Positions 26,287 to 35,124 of a DNA stretch of 64,000 nucleotides are shown one piece after another; position 1 is the first letter of the stretch, and every line of letters starts with the position of its first letter. This DNA is from Paradesertivirga superstes. GTDB taxonomy: Bacteria; Bacteroidota; Bacteroidia; Sphingobacteriales; Sphingobacteriaceae. Both the position numbers and the translations under genes were made by a program. The stretch lies in assembly GCF_037622515.1 (NCBI RefSeq), contig NZ_JBBJCN010000002.1, positions 248,001 through 312,000 on the forward strand. The letters are read 5' to 3'. The notes below the pieces were generated by a model, which was not told where the DNA came from, did not search any database, and saw only the letters and a program-made list of their open reading frames with translations.

Positions 26287-29200
26287 GCAAAAGTTTCTTC
26301 CTCGATTATAGTTTCATCAACAGTTGAAGGTTGCTGCGGAGGTCCGCTGATTTTTTCCTGCAGAGTCTGAAAAATGATAAACAAAACAGGAATCACAAAC
26401 ACTCCAAATATGGTACCGATAAGCATTCCTCCTACCGCACCAGTTCCAATTGAACGGTTACCTGCAGCACCGGCACCGGACGCGAGCATTAACGGAACCA
26501 AGCCGAATATAAAAGCAAAGGATGTCATCAGTATTGGACGCAAACGTGCCTGAGCACCCGCCATTGCCGCTTCAGCAATAGACATTCCCTGACGCCGGCG
26601 TTCCAGGGCGAATTCTACGATCAGGATTGCATTCTTTGCTAACAGCCCCACCAGCATAATGAGTGTGATCTGCACATAAATGTTATTTGTGATACCAAAT
26701 AATTTTGCGAATATGAATGCACCAGCCAGACCAATTGGCAGTGAAAGTAAAACCGAGAAAGGAAGAATATAACTTTCATACTGAGCACTTAAAAGGAAGA
26801 ACACAAATACGATAACCAGGAGGAAAATGAATATCGTTTGCCCGCCCGCCGAAAGTTCTTCCCTGGTTATTCCTGAGAACTCATACCCATACCCAGGCGG
26901 CAGGGTTTGTGCCGCTACTTCTTCAACAGCCTTTATCGCATCTCCTGAGCTGAACCCAGGTTTTGGTGAGCCTGTAATGCCCATAGAGGTGAATAAATTG
27001 AATCGGGAAATAGACTGCGGACCGTATGTTCTTTCTAAAGTGATAAACTCGCTGACCGGAGCCATCGTACCTTTTGAATTGCGGACATAAATACTGTTCA
27101 ATCCCTCGGCATTTGCCCTGAAGCTGGGTTCTGCCTGATACATTACCCGGTATTGTTTACCAAACTGGTTAAAATTTGATGCATACACTCCACCATAATA
27201 ACCTTGCATCGTATTCAATACATCATTTACAGTTAATCCCGCATCCTTAACTCTTGCTACGTTTACATTAATTTCGTATTGCGGAAAATTAGGATTAAAT
27301 GCCGTTGAGGCATAAAGGATCTCCGGCCGCTGACTTAAAGCAGCAAGAAAGTCTGTACTGACCTTATAGAATTTGGCCATGTCGCCCCCGCTCCTGTCCT
27401 GCAACTGAAACTCAAATCCCCCGGACGTTCCAAAACCCTGAATAGTTGGCGGTGCAAAGAAAATGATTTTCGCATCACGTATTCCACTTGTTTTTCCAAA
27501 CATTTTACCAATAATAGCCTGCACATCCTGACCTTTACCACTGCGCTGGGCCCATGGTTTAAGTTTCATAATTACCATTCCGTAATTACTTCCGGCCCCG
27601 CTGATTAATCCACGACCGGTTATTCTAAGAATATGCTGCACCTCAGGAATTGTTCCTGCTATTTTGGCGATCTCCTGTGTAATTTCGGTGGTTCTTTCCT
27701 GCGATGCGCCGGGAGGTAAACTGATATCAGACATTACAACACCCATATCTTCATTAGGTACAAATCCTGTTGGGGTGGTCTTTATCAGGATGAAAAAAAG
27801 CACAGTAAATACCGCTATCCCTGCAAGGGCTATCCACTTTTTCCCGGAAAGGAAGGAAATCGATTTTTTATATTTTTCAGTAGTTACCTCAAAGGCGGTA
27901 TTAAAATGAGAATAAAACCTCTGCAGAAAACCATGTTTAACATGTTCGCCATCTTTATGGGGCTTAAGAAACAGTGCGCATAAAGCCGGACTCAGCGTTA
28001 AGGCATTTACCGCCGAAAGGATAATGGCGATGGCCAGTGTGAGTCCAAATTGTTTATAAAAAACCCCGGCCGAGCCGGTAATGAATGAAACCGGAATAAA
28101 TACTGCGGCCATAACCAGGGTGATGGAAACTATCGCTCCCGAAATTTCACTCATCGCATCAATCGTAGCTTTTTTAGAAGAGGTATAGCCCTGATCGAGT
28201 TTGGCATGTACCGCTTCAACCACCACTATTGCATCATCGACCACGATACCAATTGCCAGCACCAGAGCAAACAGGGTTAATAAGTTAATGGTGAAGCCAA
28301 ATACACCCAGAAAAAAGAAAGTACCGACAATTGCTACAGGAACGGCAATGGCTGGTATCAATGTAGATCTGAAATCCTGAAGAAAGATAAAAACCACAAT
28401 AAATACCAGTATAAAGGCTTCCAGTAATGTATGAATTACCTTTTCTATGGATGCATCTAAAAATTCATTAACATTTATGAGGTTTACATAATGAATTCCT
28501 TTAGGAAAATTTGCCGAAGCTTTTTCCAGCTCTTTCAGGGTGCCGTCGATAACATCTTTTGCATTAGAACCAGCCGTTTGTGCAATGGCAACCCCGATTG
28601 AAGGTTTTCCGTTGGTTTTGGTAGTACTGGCATAACTTAGAGCTCCGAGTTCAATAGTCGCTACGTCTTTTAAGCGTAAGATCTGACCATTTTCTGCAGA
28701 GCGTATAATAATTTCTCCAAATTCCGTCGCATTTTTTAAGCGGCCCTTATATTTTATAACATACTGAAATGATTGGTTTCCATTTTCACCAAACTGACCA
28801 GGTGCGGCTTCAATATTTTGTTCTGCAAGTGCTGCGCTGATATCCGAAGGCACCAATTTATATACCGCCATGATGTCCGGTTTTAACCAGATTCGCATGG
28901 AGTAATCCATCATCCCGAAAACTGTGGCATCTCCCACGCCCGGGATACGCTTTATTTGCGGTACTATATTAATATTCGCGTAGTTCTGCAGAAACTTTTG
29001 ATCATATTCCGGGTCATCACTGTAAAGTGAAAAGATTACCAGGTTACTGCTTTGTCTTTTGGTTGTGGTTACACCTGCACGGGTAACTTCCTGAGGTAAT
29101 AAGCTTGTCGCCCGAGACACCCTGTTCTGAACGTTTACCGCAGCCAAATCAGGGTCGGTTCCTAATTTGAAGTTTACCGTGATGTTTGCCGTACCGTCGT

Positions 29201-29450
29201 TTCCGGCAGAAGAGGTCATGTAAGTCATGTTCTCCACACCGTTAATTTGCTCCTCGAGCGGAACAACCACACTATTCATTACTACATCTGCATTTGCCCC
29301 CTGGTAAGAGGCGGAAACCTGAACCGTTGGAGGTGCTATATCCGGGTATTGTGAAATAGGTAAAGATGTTAAACCCAGTATCCCAAGAATTACGATAAGG
29401 ATGGATATAACACTGGCGAGCACAGGTCGCTCTATAAAAATTTTAAACAT
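26283..29450 (-). CDS. RND multidrug efflux permease, HAE1/AcrB family
   Basis: 1055 aa inner-membrane proton-driven exporter. It starts with the usual IERPVLASVISILIVILG first helix. The proton-relay acidic pair in helix 4 is D405-D406 in GIVVDDAIVVVEAV. The two large periplasmic porter loops and the second half (GAAGNRSIGTGAVGGMLIGT near the C-terminus) show the normal twofold repeat. It is 40 bp after the periplasmic adaptor and overlaps the outer membrane factor by 4 bp. Length and motifs place it with multidrug (hydrophobic/amphiphilic) rather than heavy-metal RND pumps. The MarR gene at the head suggests induction by a small aromatic or lipophilic compound. Confidence 0.96.
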   Translation of the reverse strand: MFKIFIERPVLASVISILIVILGILGLTSLPISQYPDIAPPTVQVSASYQGANADVVMNSVVVPLEEQINGVENMTYMTSSAGNDGTANITVNFKLGTDPDLAAVNVQNRVSRATSLLPQEVTRAGVTTTKRQSSNLVIFSLYSDDPEYDQKFLQNYANINIVPQIKRIPGVGDATVFGMMDYSMRIWLKPDIMAVYKLVPSDISAALAEQNIEAAPGQFGENGNQSFQYVIKYKGRLKNATEFGEIIIRSAENGQILRLKDVATIELGALSYASTTKTNGKPSIGVAIAQTAGSNAKDVIDGTLKELEKASANFPKGIHYVNLINVNEFLDASIEKVIHTLLEAFILVFIVVFIFLQDFRSTLIPAIAVPVAIVGTFFFLGVFGFTINLLTLFALVLAIGIVVDDAIVVVEAVHAKLDQGYTSSKKATIDAMSEISGAIVSITLVMAAVFIPVSFITGSAGVFYKQFGLTLAIAIILSAVNALTLSPALCALFLKPHKDGEHVKHGFLQRFYSHFNTAFEVTTEKYKKSISFLSGKKWIALAGIAVFTVLFFILIKTTPTGFVPNEDMGVVMSDISLPPGASQERTTEITQEIAKIAGTIPEVQHILRITGRGLISGAGSNYGMVIMKLKPWAQRSGKGQDVQAIIGKMFGKTSGIRDAKIIFFAPPTIQGFGTSGGFEFQLQDRSGGDMAKFYKVSTDFLAALSQRPEILYASTAFNPNFPQYEINVNVARVKDAGLTVNDVLNTMQGYYGGVYASNFNQFGKQYRVMYQAEPSFRANAEGLNSIYVRNSKGTMAPVSEFITLERTYGPQSISRFNLFTSMGITGSPKPGFSSGDAIKAVEEVAAQTLPPGYGYEFSGITREELSAGGQTIFIFLLVIVFVFFLLSAQYESYILPFSVLLSLPIGLAGAFIFAKLFGITNNIYVQITLIMLVGLLAKNAILIVEFALERRRQGMSIAEAAMAGAQARLRPILMTSFAFIFGLVPLMLASGAGAAGNRSIGTGAVGGMLIGTIFGVFVIPVLFIIFQTLQEKISGPPQQPSTVDETIIEEETFA

Positions 29451-29490
29451 AAGTATCTATTGTTAGCAAAGTTTGGGAAAAAGAAAGGCC

Positions 29491-30663
29491 TTAAAGTTTA
29501 GCCTGAGCTTTGAATACGCTGTCGGCATTTACCGTAACAGGTATAATCTTAGCACCTTCCCGTAAGCTGGCAACACCTTCAATCACAATTTTATCACCTT
29601 GTTTCAGTCCTTCCTGGACCACAAAGGATTGACCGGAAGCTGAAGAATTAACCTTTAAAGAAACTGCTGTAACAGTACTATCGGGAGATAAAACATAGAC
29701 AAATCGTTTGCCCTGTAAATCATAGGTCGCTTTTTGAGGTACCATCAGAGCTGAATTTATTGTAACAGGTAAACGAATAGTTCCGGTACTTCCGCTTCTT
29801 AAAATTCCAGTTGGATTTGAGAAGGTTGCACGTAAGCTGGAAGATCCGGTTTCGGTATTAATTAAACCACTTGCAGTCTCAATTTTACCGGTTTGAGAGT
29901 AAATTGTGCCATCGGCCAGTATCAATTGTACAGGAGGCAGCTTGGATAATTTTGATTGCAGGGATGTTCCGCTTGTAGTTCTGGCAAACTCCAGCAACTG
30001 TTTTTCATTCATTGAAAAATATGCGTAAACTTTACCTACACCAGAAACGGTTGTTAAAGGCTCTGCTATGTTGCTGCTTACCAGCGCTCCTATTTTATAA
30101 GGAATACGGCCAATTACTCCGCTCACCGGACTGGTAATATTTCCATAACTTAAATTGGTTCTTGCATTGCTTAACTGAGCCTGCGCCTGCGCTAAAGCTG
30201 CTTTTGCAGATTGCACATCATATTGTGCTTTTTCGAGCTCAAATTTGCTGATGATATCTTTTTCGACCAGTGGCCTTACTTTATTTACCTGCATTTGAGC
30301 AGAATTAACATTCGCCTGGGCTATTTTCACATTGGCCGCCGCCGAACGCACCTGCTGCACAAACTGATCGGCATTAATCTTAAACAGAGTCTGTCCCTTT
30401 TTTACGACAGCACCCTCATCAACAAAAATCTGCTGAATATATCCATCTATTCTGGGACGTATTTCTACAGTCTGCTGACCTTCTATCGTTGCCGGAAAAT
30501 CAGAATTAAGTTCAGCTGTTTGCGGAGTAATTTCAACAACCTGATATTCTTTCGCGGCGTTTGGATCAAGGACTGCACCTGGTGTAGCCGAGCTGCTGCA
30601 AGAGCTGTTAACTAATTGTATGCAAAGGAGAATTCCCAAACCGGTTTTAAAGACTATGTTCAT
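29491..30663 (-). CDS. RND efflux periplasmic adaptor subunit (membrane fusion protein)
   Basis: 390 aa from the ATG at 30661-30663, chosen because it opens a lipoprotein signal (NIVFKTGLGILLCIQLVNSSC) and starts 1 bp after the marR stop; a longer frame would overlap marR by 23 bp. The lipoyl/barrel-sandwich halves (FPATIEGQQTVEIRPRIDGY, VDEGAVVKKGQTLFKI, NITSPVSGVIGRIPYKIGAL) flank a coiled-coil hairpin of Q/A-rich helices (about 100-170). It links the RND permease to the TolC-like channel. Third partner genes are adjacent and in order. Confidence 0.93.
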   Translation of the reverse strand: MNIVFKTGLGILLCIQLVNSSCSSSATPGAVLDPNAAKEYQVVEITPQTAELNSDFPATIEGQQTVEIRPRIDGYIQQIFVDEGAVVKKGQTLFKINADQFVQQVRSAAANVKIAQANVNSAQMQVNKVRPLVEKDIISKFELEKAQYDVQSAKAALAQAQAQLSNARTNLSYGNITSPVSGVIGRIPYKIGALVSSNIAEPLTTVSGVGKVYAYFSMNEKQLLEFARTTSGTSLQSKLSKLPPVQLILADGTIYSQTGKIETASGLINTETGSSSLRATFSNPTGILRSGSTGTIRLPVTINSALMVPQKATYDLQGKRFVYVLSPDSTVTAVSLKVNSSASGQSFVVQEGLKQGDKIVIEGVASLREGAKIIPVTVNADSVFKAQAKL

Positions 30664-30664
30664 A

Positions 30665-31111
30665 TTATTTATTCTTGTTGTTGGCATTATCTTGTATTTG
30701 TGTCATCACTCTTACCATTGCCTGGTAATCTTCATCGGATATTCCTTTCCTAAGTCTATCCATCATTTGTTTTTCAATTACACTCACATCTTCGAGTATC
30801 TTATTACACTTTTCCGTTATGGTAAGCGTCTTTTTTCTTCTGTCTACATTATCATTATGGCGCATAACCAAACCTTGTTCTTCAAGCACATCTATCGTTC
30901 TCAGAATAGCCGACTTGTCCTTACAGATTAAATTAGCCATATCCTGCTGGGTAATCTCGCCCTCCAGCTGATTAAGAGAATAAATAAAAATATACTGTTC
31001 AATGGTTAATGGAATCTCATGCTCAATGAAAACCGACTGGAGTTCCTTCAGGATAACCCTTCTGGCAGTACCTATTATAAGCCCCATCGAAGGCTCTGTT
31101 TCGTTGCTCAT
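30665..31111 (-). CDS. MarR family transcriptional regulator
   Basis: 148 aa winged-helix repressor. The DNA-binding part includes LEGEITQQDMANLICKDKSA, ILRTIDVLEEQGLVMRHNDN and the wing VDRRKKTLTITEK; N- and C-terminal helices form the dimer domain. It is the first gene of the efflux operon. A palindrome, GTTGA-N5-TCAAC, overlaps the predicted transcription start directly downstream of a perfect -7 box, so autorepression of the whole operon is likely. The inducing ligand cannot be told. Confidence 0.93.
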   Translation of the reverse strand: MSNETEPSMGLIIGTARRVILKELQSVFIEHEIPLTIEQYIFIYSLNQLEGEITQQDMANLICKDKSAILRTIDVLEEQGLVMRHNDNVDRRKKTLTITEKCNKILEDVSVIEKQMMDRLRKGISDEDYQAMVRVMTQIQDNANNKNK

Positions 31112-31118
31112 TACAATA

Positions 31119-31133
31119 GTTGATTAAGTCAAC
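31119..31133. promoter_or_regulatory. Palindromic operator candidate for the MarR regulator
   Basis: The plus-strand sequence GTTGATTAAGTCAAC has 5-bp arms GTTGA/TCAAC around a 5-nt centre. It lies 8 bp upstream of the marR ATG and abuts the -7 box, a position where bound repressor would block initiation. Confidence 0.55.
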
Positions 31134-31140
31134 AAAGTTA
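31133..31140 (-). promoter_or_regulatory. Putative -7 box (TAACTTTG) of the marR efflux operon
   Basis: Minus-strand TAACTTTG matches TAnnTTTG exactly, with the predicted start inside the palindrome and a leader of about 15 nt. Confidence 0.6.
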
Positions 31141-31219
31141 GATTAATTAAATCTTTCAGAAAAGCGCGTTTGAGAAATGCTGCCTAAAATGACTTTTTCC
31201 TTACAGAACAGGAACATGA

Positions 31220-31387
31220 AAGCAGGGAGAGATAATAAAACAGGCTATTATCTTCCTTAAAAAGAAAGAAGGGTTAAATGAATCAAATAACAGCATAAGC
31301 TATGCTGATGGTTTTGAATCAGGAGATATTTTTAATCATTCTATAGGTTGGCCAGAAAAAAGACTTTCTAATGAGAGGAAGATTTGA
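31220..31387 (+). pseudogene. Possible gene remnant without start codon
   Basis: A 55-codon plus-strand frame runs from directly after a TGA (31217-31219) to a TGA at 31385-31387. It has no ATG before its protein-like part, reads in segments such as YADGFESGDIFNHSIGWPEK, and has natural-looking codon choice. I do not recognise the family. It could be the 3' end of a lost gene or chance coding. It overlaps the 3' end of the acetylesterase on the opposite strand. Confidence 0.25.
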
Positions 31388-32150
31388 GCAAATATTTCTT
31401 TAATGGATTTTTCTTTAATTCTTTTAGACCATCCACCACGCATCCCGCATTCATTTTTGCACCGGCTTCAATGGTATGGGTATGATCTTTACTGGTGAAA
31501 TACGTCCCAAGTACGTTTCCTTCCCCTATTTTATCATATTGATCGGCAATTAACCTGTTCAGATCTACGAAAGCCGCTCTTTCCTGTTCTGCGGCTTCGC
31601 GTGCCCATTTACTGAAATCGTTGGTAGCGCGGTTTATTTTGCCGTTCGTCCAGATATTTCTTGGAACCAGTGAGAGAACAACAGGGGTTGCTCCTTTTGC
31701 CCTTGTATCACTTATATATTTTCGAAGGTTCCATCCATACGAATGAGCAATCACTTTTTGCTTGGTTTTAGGATCCTCGACTTCGCGTGTTTCATCTCCG
31801 TTTCCTTTTATAGATGCGCTTCCATTATCATTATGCCCGAATTGAATCAGCACAAAATCTCCGGGCTTTATATCATTGAGTACCTTTGCCCATAAGCCGT
31901 TGGTTTGAAAACTTCTACTGCTCGTACCGCCTAAAGCACGGTTTTGTACAGCTATTTTGGTCGTATCGAAAAAATTATGAAGAAAACTTCCCCATCCCCA
32001 TAAACCACCATCGCCCCGGCCATACGTTCCGTTTTTAACTGTAGAATCGCCGATTAAAAACAGGGTTGGTTTTTCTTTGGGCCTCAACAGGATAAAAGAT
32101 GATAGAAAAAACGCTAAAACAAGCAATCCTGATTTGTAAAATTTTCCCAT
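31368..32150 (-). CDS. Rhamnogalacturonan acetylesterase-like SGNH hydrolase
   Basis: 260 aa secreted esterase that would remove acetyl groups from rhamnogalacturonan I or similar pectic polymers. An N-terminal hydrophobic signal (KSGLLVLAFFLSSFILL) is followed by SGNH block I IGDSTVKNG with Ser36 as nucleophile, block II around RALGGTSSR, block III FGHNDNG (Asn107) and a C-terminal DHTH motif in which Asp222 and His225 complete the triad, as in the fungal enzyme. It starts 8 bp after the CE15-like gene, so the two are one transcription unit for plant cell-wall deacylation. Confidence 0.88.
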   Translation of the reverse strand: MGKFYKSGLLVLAFFLSSFILLRPKEKPTLFLIGDSTVKNGTYGRGDGGLWGWGSFLHNFFDTTKIAVQNRALGGTSSRSFQTNGLWAKVLNDIKPGDFVLIQFGHNDNGSASIKGNGDETREVEDPKTKQKVIAHSYGWNLRKYISDTRAKGATPVVLSLVPRNIWTNGKINRATNDFSKWAREAAEQERAAFVDLNRLIADQYDKIGEGNVLGTYFTSKDHTHTIEAGAKMNAGCVVDGLKELKKNPLKKYLLKSSSH

Positions 32151-32158
32151 AACAATTC

Positions 32159-33454
32159 TTATAAATACTTTTTCATAAATTCTAAATAAATATCCCAGTC
32201 CGAAGGAATGGTTCCATGCCCGCCGGCGTGCATATAATATCCCAGAGTATTCAGCAGATCAGAATTATTTGCTGCCGGCATCACATCGGTTCCTGGTCCG
32301 CTTTTGCCGAAAAGTTTATACACAGGTTCTGCTGCAAGAGCCGCAAGAAACTCCCCTTTTGGATCCGACCAAACATCAGTATCACCGGTTTGCAATAAAA
32401 CAGGGCGCGGAGCTATTAATGATACCAGCATATGGGCGTCGACCGGAAAAGCATTTACCTGATCTCCATACTTTCCATAATTGGCTGCAAACTGGTAAGG
32501 GTAGCGGGTCGGAGCTGTTAAATGCTTGATAGTTTCTCCATAATTTCGTCGGCTTAAAGCGGCACCGCCTTCGCCTGAACAACTGGCAATAACCAAAGCA
32601 ATACGTGTATCATGAGCTCCTGCCCATAGAACAGTTTTACCTAATCTTGAAGCTCCCTGAATGGCAATCCTCTTTGCATCAATAGCCTTATCTGTTTCAA
32701 AATAATCTATTGCCCGGCTTATCCCCCATGCCCAGGCAGAGATGGCGCCCCACTCATCAGGTTCTGGCTGAGTAGCTCCGGGCTTTAAATACTGACTGCG
32801 TATTCCATACAAAATACCGTCCGGCATATCAGGCTCAATATCTGTATAGCAAACCGTAGCAATTCCAAAGCCCTGTGAAACAAACTTCTCGACGTTGAGC
32901 TTGCCGAAAGATCTTCCGGCCAGCGCAGGAATACGTTTACCGTCCTTTGTCCATGTTAAAGATGGTTTTACACCAGGATCTTCTGTTGCATTCGAATTGG
33001 CTGAGAAATTCGCGGCAAATAATAATGGAACTGGTTTTACAGAATTTGCAGGTAAATAAATCAGCAAATCCATTTTATGTTTTGAGGTATCTTTTGTAAA
33101 GTAAACAGTCACTTGTTTACGAATAGCTTTACCATTAAATACAGAAATTCCTTTATCATAGACATTAAAGCTCATCGATGCGGGCCGTCCCGGCATTTTC
33201 CCGAACTGATTTTCTTCGTATAAATGCAAAATTTCGGGGCGGCGTTGTTTAATCCAGGTACTGGCATTTTTCACCTTTTTGCCATTTTTAAGGGTTAAAA
33301 CATCCGGAAGAGTATAACTACCTGCAAGTTCTTCATTATAATTCACCGGAATACCCGCAACTTCTGTAGCTGGAGGCTTCTGTTGAGCAAACGAAGGAGT
33401 AGCAAAACTCATTGCGGCAATCAATAAAGAATTGATGGGTAGATAAGGTTTCAT
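32159..33454 (-). CDS. CE15-like glucuronoyl esterase / alpha-beta hydrolase
   Basis: 431 aa secreted alpha/beta hydrolase; signal peptide SLLIAAMSFATPSFAQ. The nucleophile elbow GASRLGKT (267-274, Ser269) fits the G-x-S-R-x-G-K pattern of carbohydrate esterase family 15, and the downstream SGEGGAALSRRNYGETI and the His-containing HAGGHGTIPSDW are also typical. CE15 enzymes cleave esters between lignin alcohols and 4-O-methylglucuronic acid on xylan, but many bacterial members act on other glucuronate or galacturonate esters. It is paired with the acetylesterase. A divergent histidine kinase lies 112 bp away and may be unrelated. Confidence 0.88.
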   Translation of the reverse strand: MKPYLPINSLLIAAMSFATPSFAQQKPPATEVAGIPVNYNEELAGSYTLPDVLTLKNGKKVKNASTWIKQRRPEILHLYEENQFGKMPGRPASMSFNVYDKGISVFNGKAIRKQVTVYFTKDTSKHKMDLLIYLPANSVKPVPLLFAANFSANSNATEDPGVKPSLTWTKDGKRIPALAGRSFGKLNVEKFVSQGFGIATVCYTDIEPDMPDGILYGIRSQYLKPGATQPEPDEWGAISAWAWGISRAIDYFETDKAIDAKRIAIQGASRLGKTVLWAGAHDTRIALVIASCSGEGGAALSRRNYGETIKHLTAPTRYPYQFAANYGKYGDQVNAFPVDAHMLVSLIAPRPVLLQTGDTDVWSDPKGEFLAALAAEPVYKLFGKSGPGTDVMPAANNSDLLNTLGYYMHAGGHGTIPSDWDIYLEFMKKYL

Positions 33455-33486
33455 GAGTCAGAATTAGGTCTATCGGTATGGTTTTT

Positions 33487-33494
33487 CAAATATA
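33487..33494 (-). promoter_or_regulatory. Putative -7 box (TATATTTG) for the esterase pair
   Basis: Minus-strand TATATTTG matches TAnnTTTG and lies 32 bp before the CE15-like ATG. Confidence 0.45.
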
Positions 33495-33513
33495 TACAGT
33501 TTAACAACACGTT

Positions 33514-33521
33514 TAACTTTG
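33514..33521 (+). promoter_or_regulatory. Putative -7 box (TAACTTTG) for the histidine kinase
   Basis: TAACTTTG matches TAnnTTTG exactly; the ATG follows 45 bp downstream. It is back to back with the esterase promoter. Confidence 0.5.
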
Positions 33522-33566
33522 TAACCAGGTTGTTATTCGGTCCGCTATGTTTATAATTATCTTATT

Positions 33567-35075
33567 TTGAACCTAGTTGAAATCAAATCAAACATGACCT
33601 TGATTTACCTGTTCATATTAGGAATATTTTATATGGCAAAAGAAAGTCAACCTAAAGATTATAAGAAGAAATTCACTGAATGCGATGATAGGTTTCAGAC
33701 CTTGTTTAAATTAACATCTGTTGCCAGTAAAATAATTGATTCTGACCTTACCATTATAAAGGTGAATCAGGCATTAACAGAACTGTTAGGCTACTCCGCC
33801 GAAGAAATACAAGGAACTAAAATACTTGATTACGCATGCGAACAATTTAAAAAACACTGGCATCAACTTCAGGATGAATTGTGGAGCCACAAAAAACCGT
33901 TTTTCAAGCTGGATGCCTGTTTGCAACGAAAGGACAAATCAATAGTTTGGGTGAACATAACCACCATCTTATTCAATGAAGATGATATAACTTATGGATA
34001 TACCGTACTGGATGATATTACAGGTCAAAAACATCTTGAAGAAAGTGAAAAACGACTAAATCTTGCTTTGCAATATTCTAAGATGGCCGTATGGGAGATG
34101 AATCTTATCGACCATTCTGTTATTCGTTCGGAAAGTCACGACGAGATTTTCGGGTACAAAAAACCCCTTAACAACTGGACCCGCGATCATTATATTCAAC
34201 ACTTAATTTCTGAAGATGCCGAACATTTTGAAAAGGCTTTAAATACTTTAGATCATTCTACTTTTGATTTCAAAGGGCGAATTACCACCAATGACGGTGG
34301 CTTCAAATGGATTCATCTGCAGGGAAAACCAGAGACAAACGACAAAGGTGAAAATACCAGGATTGTGGGTACAATTAAAGATATCACAAAAGAAAAGTTC
34401 CAGGAGCGTCAGAAAGACGATTTTATAGGTATCGCCAGCCATGAGCTAAAAACGCCGGTTACTGGCTTGAAAGCATCACTGCAATTGTTAAATAAGAAAA
34501 TAAACACTCCCGATGAGGGGATACAAAAACTAATCTGGCTGGCAAATAAAAGCATGGCTAAAGTAAGCGCTTTGATTGAGAATTTGTTAAGCGCCAGCAG
34601 TATGGATAATGGCCAGTTACAACTAAGCAAAACACTGTTTATTATGGCACATTTGATTGATGATTGTTGTGCTCATATTCGGTTAGAAGGATCTTATGCC
34701 ATTAAAACACATGGAGACCTGACGTTAAAAGTTAATGCTGATTTTGACCGGATCGAACAGGTCTTATCTAATTTTGTTAACAATGCAGTTAAATATGCGC
34801 CTGATTCTAAACAGATTAATATCCATATCGAAAAGCTGAATAAGATGGTAAAGGTGTCGGTAACAGATAACGGTCCGGGAATACCCGCTGAGAAAATACC
34901 ATATCTGTTCGACCGGTTTTACCGAGCTGAAAACAGCGGCATCAGGTATTCAGGCCTTGGAATCGGACTTTATATTTCTAAAGATATTATAAGTAAGCAT
35001 GGCGGGCAAATTGGTGCAGAAAGTGTACCCGGAAAAGGCAGTATATTTTGGTTTACTTTACCTCTTAATACTTAG
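33567..35075 (+). CDS. PAS domain sensor histidine kinase
   Basis: 502 aa. After a short hydrophobic N-terminus (residues 10-23, possibly not a real anchor) there is a PAS domain at about 41-155 (FQTLFKLTSVASKIIDSDLT) with its PAC tail, then a PAS_3-type domain at about 160-278 (MAVWEMNL, GFKWIHLQGKP, TIKDITKEK). The HisKA box is ASHELKTPV with His292, then the HATPase: N-box NFVNNAVKYAP, G1 VTDNGPGIP, F-box and G2 SGLGIGLYIS. No receiver domain or cognate response regulator is adjacent, so it is an orphan kinase. It converges on the sigma factor gene with a 49-bp gap; any functional link is inference. An internal Met at residue 23 is an alternative start that gives a fully cytosolic protein. 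Confidence 0.92.
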   Translation: MNLVEIKSNMTLIYLFILGIFYMAKESQPKDYKKKFTECDDRFQTLFKLTSVASKIIDSDLTIIKVNQALTELLGYSAEEIQGTKILDYACEQFKKHWHQLQDELWSHKKPFFKLDACLQRKDKSIVWVNITTILFNEDDITYGYTVLDDITGQKHLEESEKRLNLALQYSKMAVWEMNLIDHSVIRSESHDEIFGYKKPLNNWTRDHYIQHLISEDAEHFEKALNTLDHSTFDFKGRITTNDGGFKWIHLQGKPETNDKGENTRIVGTIKDITKEKFQERQKDDFIGIASHELKTPVTGLKASLQLLNKKINTPDEGIQKLIWLANKSMAKVSALIENLLSASSMDNGQLQLSKTLFIMAHLIDDCCAHIRLEGSYAIKTHGDLTLKVNADFDRIEQVLSNFVNNAVKYAPDSKQINIHIEKLNKMVKVSVTDNGPGIPAEKIPYLFDRFYRAENSGIRYSGLGIGLYISKDIISKHGGQIGAESVPGKGSIFWFTLPLNT

Positions 35076-35113
35076 GAAGAAACCATTAAACAATCACCTG
35101 TTCCTTAAGTATT
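35067..35113. terminator. Hairpin between convergent kinase and sigma genes
   Basis: AATACTTAGGAA (35067-35078) pairs with TTCC-T-TAAGTATT (35101-35113), 12 bp with one bulged T and a 22-nt loop. It overlaps the kinase stop codon. There is no long T-tract, so a bidirectional terminator is only plausible. Confidence 0.35.
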
Positions 35114-35124
35114 CTACAACCATT

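Noticed and set aside
33567..33640. N-terminal transmembrane anchor of the histidine kinase
   Set aside because: The hydrophobic stretch is short (about 14 residues) and precedes an alternative start at Met23, so membrane location is not claimed.
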